Positions 1 to 9,893 of a DNA stretch of 64,000 nucleotides are shown piece by piece. Both the position numbers and the translations under genes were made by a program. The stretch is taken from the NCBI RefSeq assembly GCF_018691265.1, contig NW_024881296.1:148779-212778 (forward strand). Reading direction: 5' to 3'. This DNA is from Tyto alba (Eukaryota; Chordata; Aves; Strigiformes; Tytonidae). Numbering within the stretch: position 1 is the stretch's first letter; every line of letters begins with the position of its first letter. The notes under the pieces are model-generated. The model saw only the letters and a program-made list of their open reading frames with translations, was not told the DNA's origin and made no database searches.

Positions 1-3000
1 CCATGCTTTGGGGCTTCAAGGCACTGCTGCTACTCGTGCTTCGGGTATAGAACATTCACCACAGCAGGTCCCCTTCCAGTGAAGAGGCTCATGGCACCAT
101 CAACGCGTGTTTGGTGACTTCGGGTAAGTCTTTGGTAGCCTGTTGATGTTCTTGTTTGTTAGCTGTTGAGTTTATTTTTAATGAATGATTCATGCCATTT
201 TGGGTTTGCTTAGCTACAAGAGATCCAAGTGGGCTGAAAATTTCTACAGGAAGTATCAAAAGGGAAGCCTTGTTTCTTGCTGAGAAGGAGCAGAGACACC
301 AATTTTGTCTTGCTCCTGGAGGACACCTTAGGGGAGCGATGGGAACTTTTAATTTCACAGCTCCATCTTCTTTTTTCTTCCTTTTTTCTGCTTCTTTGGA
401 ACTTTGTGGAGGATGTAAACAAAGTATTAAATAAAACTAAAGCCCAATTCCAAGTGCCCAATTTACAGCCCGCTCAATCACGTTTTAGGGTGGTCCACAT
501 GAGAGCGTGATAACTATTTAGATACTGTCCAGTCCACATAGGAAAATTTTAGCTGCTTTATAGATAAAAGTATGCTTAATGAGTACACTTACACTTCTGT
601 AAAGTGTCATGAAGAGACTTAGTGTAATCCAAGAGTGTCCCTTTGCTTGAATTTGCATTCCTTTTAATTGACAAAACCTGAAGAGGGAAAAGAAAAAAAA
701 AAAAAAAAAAAAAAAAGTCTCTTTATGCCTTAGGCTCATGCAAAAACATCTCTGCAAGAGCTGGGAGCTTCGGTCTTCTCCTGTCCATTCACACTCAAAC
801 AGTGTGATTAAGCCATAAAATCAGCTTCTGCAGAGTTTGCAGTCTGCAACGGGCACATCCCGGCCGGGGGAGGGCCACTGATGGGCTCACGCATCTTGAG
901 GTGTGCAGCCGTGGCTGGAAAGCCGCAGAAGTCGGCGGGAGTTTGATCTTGGAGTTCGTTCAGCCAAGGACTGTGACCTAGGGCTGTGTGGTGTGGTGCC
1001 GCAGCTCATTCCCTGACAGGTCAAGATAGAAATCAGCCCGTGGCCGTGGCACGCGTGTTGAGGAAAGGGAGGTCAGGTTATGGAGATAGGAGCTGTTTTC
1101 AGATGTTGTCTGTGAAACAAGACTTGTAACGTGTTGCGGATACCGGGGTGATTTTAGGTTGGTTGAGAAAAGCTTCTGCATTAGCTCTTCTGTGAAAGTG
1201 AGCTCGAACTTTTCGCCAGTCAGGTCTGGGAAAAGAAGGATGCTAAAACTGGGGGGGGTTAGGTGAAGAGGCATTGGCTTTGCAGTCCTGATTTGCAGCA
1301 GTTGCACCGGGTGGGCTGACACTGCCCGCTTCTGCCCGTTTCAGCGGAGAATGATTTACTCCAGCAAGGGTCTGTGATCCGGTTTCAGCTTCACAAAGCC
1401 TCAGGGTTTAACTGATGGATTGCTTGAGATTTTACTTTTGCAGTGCTTCTTTAATCAAGGAACATATAGAGAGATATTTCAGGGTTTCATTCAGCCTTTC
1501 TTATGCAATCTCCTGCAAACATATCTTCTTCAGGCAGATTCAGCCTAGATTTTTTTCAGTGCACTCTTGATCAGACAGGAAACTGCAAGAAAGCCCGCTG
1601 CCAAATGCAGTTAAGCTGTCAAGTTCCCCAAACACTTTCTTTCTGCACGGTGACCAGCTCTAATTATGCTTTGCTGTAATTGTGCTTGCAGAGATATTTT
1701 ATACAAGGTATTTTCTATAAGATGTGTCAATAACCATTGTCAAGAACAAGGAGAGAGCCCTTGCTTCTAAGCCCTAGATTCCTCTCTGTGTTGTTATTGA
1801 TCCCAAATGTTTAATGCTACCTTTGTGATGGTTTGAAATGTTTTAAGTAATATTATAGAGATGAACACTTAATTAAAAACCAAAACAAAATAAAAAACAA
1901 AACACCACAACCTACAGTAATAGTTTCTAATAGGATACTGTCTATGAGCATAATTTCTTGCTCAGGCAAAGGCCTTTCCTAATATTAATTTGTATATTCT
2001 ACATATACTTAGTTACATGTCTGTTACCGAACTTTGCTGATACATCATTCAATCATAGTTCACCTTAATTCTACGGAACCTTTTCTAGTCAGAAGCACCC
2101 GCATACTAAATACAGAACTTGATCTCTGCACCTTGGTCTGTTGGCTGATTTGGTTGTTCGCAGGTAATAAACCTTTCACGAAGACTGACTCATCCAGCGT
2201 AGCTACAGCAAGTGACTTACCAGTGCCCGAGAATCGGGATTAGGGGAGAGACGGCAGCGTTTAGTGCACACCGCTCTCATCGTACGAGGTCTTCCTTCTT
2301 AAAAAGTTCCAAGTTTGAAGGTTTAAATCACCGTGTTGATTTCCGCCTTGAGCTGTGGAAGGTGGTTCCCCATGTGGCTGGTGTCTGGGCAGAAGCCCCG
2401 GCACAACCCTTCCATGCACTTCACGTGCTCAGCTTCCAGATCACCGACTTCTGGCTCCTCGTTTCTCTCCTGTTCGCGTCCTTCTGGCAGTGCCTTTTGG
2501 ATAATTGCACACAAAATGATCCCTTTGCTGCCTCTGTCAGCAGTTTGGTTTGTATCTCACTTGCTGGTTTGGTTCTTACAGAAAATGAAACAACCCACAA
2601 ATCCTTGGCAAAATCTGAGAGGTGAAACTGTTTCTGATGCCTGAGGGAAAACACTTGTAGCAGTTCTAAAATGTACTTAGTAAAAATTGATGGGTTTAAT
2701 TTGTCTGATGATTTTATCCTTGTACGTTAACTAGTAATTCCATAAATGTAAAGGATGAAGTTGCGGTGGTTCGGGCAGATGCTAATTGTATGGAAAAAAA
2801 TGTATTTTGAAATAGTGATATAAATTTGAGTCTGGTAGAAAACAGATGAAACCTGGAGATGCTCTTATAAGCACCAGAGAGTCCGTGTTACATATAGAAA
2901 TTCAGTGCATATACAGTGATTCCAATTACTAAAACTATTCCAATGTCTCATAAGGAAACCCCTCTTCATACTGACTGCACTTTAATCTTCGAATATTTTC

Positions 3001-3953
3001 AATTTGTTTCTCTGTCGCTGATGGTGCTTCACCTGCAACGACCTGTAGTAGCACACAGTTGTGCTCCCCGCAATCTCAAACATTTCGTCTGCCAGAATCA
3101 CTATAGGAAATACTTTGTAACTGGGGGCATACCAGTAGGTAAGGCTAATGGACTGGAGATCTCAGGACGCCTCTTCACATTGGTGTTTATTAATGAGTTC
3201 CATATCCTTTGAACTTTTTATATGTGTGTAGATATATATATATGTATGTATACTCATTCTATTTTTTTAAATATATTTTCTTTATTTTCTGGGCCTTCGA
3301 CAAGTTCCTTTTACTATATCCCGATGTTCATCTTATCAAAGAATAACAGTTTTTTAAGATGTGACATGACTTGTCAGAGCAAATCCGTGCTGCTTCTTAA
3401 CATCCTCCTAAGTTTAAATTGACACTAGAGCCCATGTGTAAGAGAATATAAAACTCTCCAGAATTTCCAGACTGGAATGTCCTGTACAAGACTCTGTTCC
3501 GGATTCTTGGTTCCCCCCGTTTTGAGTCTGTTTTTTCTGTGTCACAAGCTTTGTGCAGTGGCTCCAACTGCTTTGCAGTTCCCAGTGTCTGCAGCACCAG
3601 ATTGGAAAGAAAAGTGGAAGTCTCAGATATAATGAAATGTCTACAAGTTTTGCAAAAGCCTGCAGCTAAGGAGATACCCAAAGTGATGCCTGCACTGAAA
3701 GGGAAGGCGGGCAGAGCTCAGCCTTCCTGCGTCCTCCCTGGCAGCGCTGGCTGGCCTGCCGGCACGCACTGCTCTCACTCGGTAGGTGTATAGCCAACCT
3801 TCGGGTCTACTGAGGTTATTTAAGTGGTACCGGGAAAAAAGGAGACACAGGACACAAATCATCAGGAAACCAGAACTCATTGTCACCCCTCTGTTCTATG
3901 GCTGAAAAACTGTCATCTTTCTCAACTGTTGTTCTTGCACTTTTGTTTTGTAG
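1..3953 (+). other. COMMD1: COMMD1 last intron (3' part)
   Basis: This stretch lies directly before the recognisable last COMMD1 exon and ends in a splice acceptor (a T-rich tract, then TAG at 3951-3953). It holds no reading frame I recognise. It contains a run of 24 A at 693-716 and a short TA/TG-rich stretch near 3230-3255. Assignment to the intron follows from the downstream exon; earlier COMMD1 exons were not found here and presumably lie outside the window. Confidence 0.85.
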
Positions 3954-4061
3954 GAATCGGAGTTTCTCTGTCTGGAGTTCGATGAGGCCAAAGTGAGCCA
4001 GATGCTGAAGAAACTCTCGGAAATAGAGGAGAGCATGACTTTGTTGACCCAGACCACTTAA
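3954..4061 (+). CDS. COMMD1: COMMD1 final coding exon (partial gene)
   Basis: This exon encodes 35 residues beginning ESEFLCLEFDEAKVSQ and ending in LLTQTT plus TAA at 4059-4061. This is the C-terminal end of the COMM domain of COMMD1 (MURR1), whose human form ends ESEFLCLEFDEVKVNQ and so on, so the match is close and collinear. COMMD1 is a cytosolic scaffold of the Commander/CCC complex. It acts in endosomal recycling of ATP7A/ATP7B and other cargo, in copper balance, and in ubiquitin-dependent termination of NF-kB signalling. The exon opens in phase 0 directly after a TTTTGTAG acceptor, and the reading frame is intact. Only the last part of the gene is in the window; the N-terminal helical domain and most of the COMM domain must lie upstream. 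The downstream neighbour B3GNT2, on the same strand, agrees with the amniote gene order. Identification is by recalled family sequence, not by a search. Confidence 0.95.
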   Translation, partial: ESEFLCLEFDEAKVSQMLKKLSEIEESMTLLTQTT

Positions 4062-4072
4062 CTCTTACAGCA

Positions 4073-4078
4073 AATAAA
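4073..4078 (+). terminator. COMMD1: COMMD1 poly(A) signal
   Basis: A canonical AATAAA lies 11 bases after the COMMD1 stop codon. Cleavage would be expected about 15-30 bases further on, giving a very short 3' UTR. A T-rich stretch (CTTTTTC) follows near 4112, as expected of a downstream element. Confidence 0.8.
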
Positions 4079-4109
4079 GAGATTGCAACTCAGAAAATGA
4101 ATCGCCCTC

Positions 4110-4811
4110 AGTACTTTTTCATAATCCCTGTTTTTGCACGTAAAATAGGGAACGATTATTAATTCCTGGTTATAACTGTACAACACATTCACAACTAAGT
4201 CTCACTGTGAAGCTTCCTCCGTCCCCTCCTCCAGGCCTCTTCTCCAAGGCTATGGCAGCGTCATTCGCATAAAGCTTTGCATAATCGAGCTTTTGAGTTT
4301 AGCATAGCTTTTCTGTTTTTTCCCCTCAATCAATTTTTGAGTCTTCCAGATGCTGTAAATGCTGGACTAGATGAACAGCAAAAGTAAATTGGCCAGTTGT
4401 GGCAGGAGACAATAGGAGGAACTCCTGTTTATCCTTCCAAACCATGGGCTATATAGGACAAATCCACCTGCGTGAACTCTGCCTGCTTAGAGCTTAAAGC
4501 CCTGGAGAGTAGATGAAGCGCAGCGAGTTCAGGGAGCAGACACACAAACGTACATTTTTAATTGTGAGCCGCTCTGCTGCTGAGGAGTAAATGGTTCCCA
4601 AGGGTGTGAGGTGGCCAACCTTGCTGGTCTGTTCAGTCACGCCTACCCAATGCCATGGGGAGCCAGGAGACAATCTGGGGAGTATCTCTGGGGTGGTGGG
4701 AAGTGCTGGTTTCCCAAAAGGAGCAGCTCTCCTGCACGTGCTGAGCGCCTGATCCAGCGACCTGCTGGAGATCCTTCAAAGCCACTTCTGACCTGCTTCC
4801 CCGAAGACCTT
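4110..4811. other. Intergenic DNA downstream of COMMD1
   Basis: About 700 bases between the COMMD1 poly(A) signal and the LTR fragment. I see no gene, RNA or recognisable repeat here. Confidence 0.5.
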
Positions 4812-5770
4812 TGTGGTGGTTTGAGCCCAGAGGGCAACTGAGCACCGTGCACCCACTCACTCACCCCTTCCTCCCCAGAAATGGGAAGGAGAAAATAAAG
4901 TAAAAGGCTCCAGAATCCCGGTACAGGGAGGGATGACTCATCCATTGCTGTCAAGAGGGGAAGGGGAAGAAAAAAAGAACATCACTTTAAGTGTTGTTGT
5001 TAGTATTTGAATTAAAAGACAGAGTAGGACAGTGAGAAGCATTACCACATCTTAAAAACACCTCCCACCACCCCTCCCCTCTTCCCAGGCTCAGCCTTGC
5101 TCCTGATTTCTCTACCTCCTCCCCCTCAGTGGCGCAAGGGGCAGGGGATGGGCGTTACTGCTGCTCCTTCCTCCTCAGGGGGAGGTCTCTGTGCATTCTC
5201 ACCTGCTCCGCATCACTCCCCTCTCACTGCAGGCAGTCCTGCACGAGCTCTCTCTGCCGTGAGTCCTCCCCACGGGCCGCAGCTCTTCACATGCTGGTCC
5301 GGCATGGCTCAACCTCACACATCACAGTCCTCCCAGCACTGAACCACAACAGTGGGGGCTGCTTCTATCCATAGAGTCCCGGCCTTCTTTAAGCATAATC
5401 ACCTCTCCAGTGTGGGCTCCTCCACAGGCTGCAGGTCGGCATCTGCTCTACCAGTGACCTCCACGGGTGGCAGGGGGTGGACCTGCCCTCTCACCACGGG
5501 ATACAGGGGGGTCTCTGCTCTGGTGTACCTCCCCCCCTTCCTCCTCCTTCCTTCCACCGACCTCAGTGTTTGCAGAGGTATCCTGCTCACAACTCCTCCT
5601 CCCAGGTTCCTCTTCTTAAATATGTTATCGCAGGGGCGCAGCCACCATCACTAACTGGCTCGGCCCTGGGGCAGAGCTGGGTCTGACTCAGAGCCGGGGG
5701 AGCTTTGGGAAGGTTCTGACAGGGGGCCACCACTATAGCCCCCTCCCCAATCTGTAGTGGTGCAGCCCTG
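4812..5770 (-). mobile_element. Degraded avian-type retroviral LTR, antisense orientation
   Basis: This belongs to the same LTR family as the intact copy at 58338-59411, in reverse orientation. On the + strand it opens TGTGGTGGTTT, the reverse complement of the family's terminal AAACCAC.ACA. Shared blocks include the stretch at 5018-5054 around AGAGTAGGACAGTGAGAAGC, which recurs reverse-complemented at 59161-59196, and the TATA-like CTTAAATA at 5615-5622 (reads TATTTAAG on the minus strand). The TATA flank matches the other copy: TTATCGCAG.GGCGCAGC here, its complement near 58477-58494. The AATAAA signal of the intact copy is not preserved. The outer end near 5770 is uncertain, and I could not find a target-site duplication, so the copy is older or truncated. 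No gag, pol or env reading frame accompanies it. Confidence 0.8.
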
Positions 5771-6360
5771 GAACCGAGCTGCACGGTTCGTTTGAGAGGC
5801 CAGTGCTTTGTCAGAGCACAGTTTAGCTTGGTGGCACTGACTGCTGTTTGTCGTGATGTTTGTTTTGACCTCAGAAAGCCCCACGTTAATCCCAGGGTTT
5901 CTCGTGTGTGTGTGTTCAGCTTGGAATTCGGGTTGAAGGAAAATGCCCTTGGCAACCCGGCAGGTTGAAGCCCTATCAATAAAATAGTTGTGTGAAAAAG
6001 GCTTCCAGAGCCTGATAAGCTACGTAGAGGTTCCTGTGGCTCTTGGCTGTTGCAGGCATGCACATCTCTGCCGTAACGCCAAACTGCAGAGCAACCACTG
6101 CCCTTCCGGCTAAGCAGGACTGAGCAGAAATGTTTTCAGTTTCAGCTGTCTCCGTTCAGGGATGCAACCTTGTCACAGCAGGATGCATAACCACACTTAC
6201 CCGCTTACCAGTGCAGGAGGGCCTGGAGGGGCTGCGCTGAGCAGGCTACCGCTTGTATGGAGCACGGTGGTCCCTGCCGAAGAACTGCCTGATCGTCCAT
6301 AAAATGGTGACAGACCAGCTGGAGATGATGATACCTGCTTGCTGGTTTGCAAGTTTTCCA

Positions 6361-6405
6361 GTGCACACCTTCCAGTCAAGTAAAACTTACTTGGAAGGTG
6401 TGCAC
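6361..6405. repeat. 14-bp perfect inverted repeat (hairpin)
   Basis: GTGCACACCTTCCA at 6361-6374 is matched exactly by its reverse complement TGGAAGGTGTGCAC at 6392-6405. The 17-base spacer holds a further 4 bp pairing (AAGT 6378-6381 with ACTT 6385-6388) around a 3-base loop. The whole folds as a stem, a 3x3 internal loop and a tip. Function is unknown. Confidence 0.85.
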
Positions 6406-6980
6406 ACACATTTGGTTGGAGGCTACACTGATGCTTTCAATTTTATTTTAGCTTAACCCCCTCCCGAGTTAAAATTATATTGAGAGCTTGTACCAAGATA
6501 GAGATGACAACATAAAATGTTCTTGTGCCCTAACTAAAGCACTTCTCATTGCTTCTCCTTGTGAATTTATTGCTTGTGGAGTTGCCAGACTGTGCTTGGA
6601 AGCAAACTCTCACTTCAGAGCGAGGGAAGGGCACCTTTTCCCATCTGCCTGGTCAGAGGGGAAAGTAGCACTCAAGCCAATTTGTGCCACTGCACTGGGA
6701 ATTAATGTTCCCTCTCCGTGCCTGTCCCACTGCCACCTCGTCGCTCACGGCCACCTGGTTCTCCCCGCCGTCTCGTGGAGGGGCTGCGCAGCCCACGGTT
6801 CCTCGCTCCCCCCCGCCTGCCTCCAGCTGAGACGTGGACTGTAACCACCAACCCATCCTCACACCGGGCCCCGGCTGCCCGCACGGGTGTGAAATGCCGA
6901 GTGGTTGCCCATTCTCTGAGCTTCCCGCTTGCTTTTTCATCAAAGTTCATTAAAATGTTTTTCTGCGTTTTAGAGCACGT

Positions 6981-7005
6981 AAAAAAAAAAAAAAAAAAAA
7001 AAAAA
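6981..7005 (+). repeat. Poly(A) tract (25 A)
   Basis: An uninterrupted run of 25 A. It could be a retroposon tail, but nothing recognisable lies directly upstream. Confidence 0.9.
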
Positions 7006-7109
7006 GAAATCAAGGTCAGGGAAGGCTCATGATCTTAAGTAACTTGCACTGTGTCAAACATACTTATTGTTTTATTTTAACATGGTCAGAGGATAGGAAA
7101 ATGTGCTAT

Positions 7110-7280
7110 AAATGGAAATTAAAGAGAAACAAACTGGGAACAGATGTCAGGAAGTATTATTTCATGCAAAGAATAATAAATATGTGAAATGGCTAAGCAG
7201 GCAAGGAGGCTGAGGCAAAAAACATTGGGGTCATTTAAGAAATAATTGGATACACTCCTAGAAAAGGTGCAGTTTAAAAA
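7110..7280 (+). mobile_element. CR1-like LINE relic (ORF2 C-terminal coding remnant)
   Basis: A broken forward-frame translation reads TDVRKYYFMQRIINMWNG followed by a run ending EIIGYT, with in-frame stops. This resembles the C-terminal end of CR1/L3-type ORF2, which reads roughly 'RK.FFtqRVVnlWNsLP..VV.AksL..FK..LD'. No 3' terminal repeat is visible, so this is an old decayed fragment. The boundaries are approximate. Confidence 0.5.
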
Positions 7281-9843
7281 GGGCATGTTTTTAGGGGTGG
7301 CCACTTATCTCTCTTCCTAATCCTCCCTCTCCTGAATAGCTAATGATCCTGATTTTCTTCTTGGTGGATCTTTGTCAACTACTGTGCAAAACAAGAGAAA
7401 AAAAAGCCGAGTGTGTTAAGGACCACACTCTGCCCAGCCCTTGGTAAGGGCACAGGAGTGTCACTGGGCACCAAAATTGTTTCTGCTTCGTGAGGTCTGA
7501 TGTGGGCAGGGACCGAGGATGCTGCGCATCCCCCGGCTGCCGTAATGCCCAGCTGCTACAGATCCCCCCCCCTTGAGCAGGCCCATGCCGTCCTGCTGAG
7601 ATGGTTTATGCGTGTCTGTCCATCTGTCCCTCCCTACAGAACTTTGAAGCTATTGGCCACTTCTGGCTGAACTCGGAGGCGAAGAGGCCTCCGATGCTGC
7701 TCTGCTTTGCTTCCTTGAGTGGAGGACACAAACACCCGTGGCTTTTGGTTGGGACTCATGGACGGTACTGGCCGTCAATGGTCCCGCTAAGTAGCTCTGC
7801 GGTGTTGGCAAATTTCCATTTTCCAGAAAGCCCAGCTGCTGCTTACGTGCTTCAGGGGAGATTTCAGATCCCTTCCCCAAAGCCCAGATGTAAACCATGA
7901 CCGGACAGCCGGGCGGCTCCCGCGGTGGCTGGGACCACGCGTGGATGCTGGCCTCCTGCCTGGGTCTGCCCGAGCAGACATCCCAGCACGGCCCTGTTGG
8001 CCACAGGGGCCTCATCCTGTTTTGGAGATCGCTGCTGCCTGCCCCGGCACCAGCTCCCCTGCCTGCGTGCTGAGTCTTGCCAGCAGTGTGACACCAGGGC
8101 CATCACCTCCTCTTCTTCCTTCTTCCTTCAGGGGAGCAGCCACACGGCAGCGTGACCCGAGCTGCCAGCTGAGCCCGCCGGGCAGTTTGTAGATTTACAG
8201 CAGGGACACAAGCAGCTCAGCACAGCCAGAGGAGGAAAACGAGGGGGATGCAGCAGCAGGAGGAAGGGCTGAAGGAGGGCCCCTGCCTGAGTCCCACCTT
8301 GGAGCGGTTTCCCTGCCCAGTCCTCCAAAGCAGCTGGAGAAGCCACTGGGACATGACTCGTGCCACGCTCCAATATCCTTAACCTCAGAAAACTCCCCTT
8401 CGTCCCTCCCTCCCTGCCTGCAAGCTGCTCCATCTCCATCCTTCCTGGTTTACTGACAACTAAAAACCACTTGCGAGTAGGACTGCCACGTGCCGCCCAG
8501 CGGGGACAGGCTTGGTTTCGATCAAAGTCTGGGTATTTAATCTAACCTGCCCTGTGTTGCCGAAGCCATGGTGGATTTGCCCTGCGGTGAGTGAGGGCTG
8601 CGGCTGCAGCTCTGGCACCACGTACGTGATCACTCCAGATGTGCAGCTCCAGATGTGCAGCCCCTCCCAGGCTCTGCCACTTCTTATTGAAGACTCACAA
8701 GCAGCAGCCACATGTCGTTGCAACCTTCAGCGGGCTCCTCCTCGGATACCACCTTTTGCACCACTACAATGCCCTGCAATTTATTCGTGCGCCCGTTTGT
8801 TGTTTTCTGGGAATTCCTCCAAGTTGCCACTCGTTTATGATCTGGTGCTCCCTAAAATATCTGCAAGTGCTGTTGCCTTCAATCACGCATTACACAATTG
8901 GCAAGCCCTGCACTCACCCTCTGCTTGGCAAGATGATTCCTCTTAGCACAGTTTTCTTTTGTCTCGGGCCGCATATTCCCAGAACTGCTGAATTTTTACA
9001 GTATTTTTCTAGGCATATCTGTATTTGAAAAAAAATATAGTTTAGGCACACCGTGTTTTTGCAAATCCATGCCAAGCAAGCGCTGTATTTCGTAAAGCTT
9101 TGGGCCTCAGAAAGCAGCAGACGTAGAGGCATACTTATTTTTATATTGGTGTTGAGTTACTTTTCCATTGTTCAGGTTACTTAGTCTCATTACATTTTAC
9201 ATTTCTTTATTTTTCTTTCTTACAGATCCTTTTTGCAGGTGTAAATATCAGAATTAACATTTGTGCTTCTATCGTGCTTCGCAGGGTTTTTGCTGGAGTC
9301 CATGACCTCCACGTTGTATTGCGCTTTAACTTTTTGATAAACTGGTTGATAGTTTGAGACATTTTCTTTTCTGTATGCCAGTTCTTTGCTACCTATTGAT
9401 AAAAGAAATCACTTCCCGTTTTTCTGAGGAGATTTCCAGATTTAGATAGCTACTGACCATTTGTAGATGCGCCAGTGTCTGAGAAGTTTTACCTGGTGAC
9501 TCACACTTGCCACACATTGCTCGCGGAAATGTTTCCTTCCCCTTCTGGGGAATTTCAACAGTTCATTCATTTATTCCAAATATTTATAAAGAGGCGCTCA
9601 GTCTGTGCCAGGGAGAGAGGGAGCTTTTTTAAGAAGGCTGTACCTCACGGTGACGGCGGGGCAGGGGGAACGTAGTGGTGCTTCACAGCAGCCGCTGACA
9701 ACTTTTTAATGCGTTACATTTCATGGGGCTTGCGATCGGAAAAATAGACGACGACCCCCTCAACTTGGAGCCAGACCTGTTAAAATCCATCTCTTAAATC
9801 ATTTTCAGACCCCGGGGAAGCAGGGCTCGGGGTGCTGTTTAAT

Positions 9844-9893
9844 CCAACATGGAGAGCAGGACTATGGTCCTGGGCCCCCCCTCTCCATGTTGG
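9844..9893. repeat. 19-bp bulged hairpin
   Basis: CCAACATGGAGAG at 9844-9856 pairs perfectly with CTCTCCATGTTGG at 9881-9893. Immediately inside, CAGGAC at 9857-9862 pairs with GTCCTG at 9867-9872 around the 4-base loop TATG. The two stems are continuous on the left arm and separated on the right arm by an 8-base GGCCCCCC bulge. Nothing around it identifies a mobile element or a known RNA gene. Confidence 0.85.

Larger units (their letters stand above)
5771..9843. other. Intergenic DNA between LTR fragment and hairpin
   Basis: No gene recognised. It contains the hairpin at 6361-6405, a run of 25 A at 6981-7005 and a CR1-like relic at about 7110-7280, each listed separately. The remainder is unique-looking sequence with no feature I can support. 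Confidence 0.5.

Noticed and set aside
5587..6063. 158-codon minus-strand frame
   Set aside because: Largely derived from the antisense LTR fragment; shared pieces recur in the other LTR copy. Not a gene.
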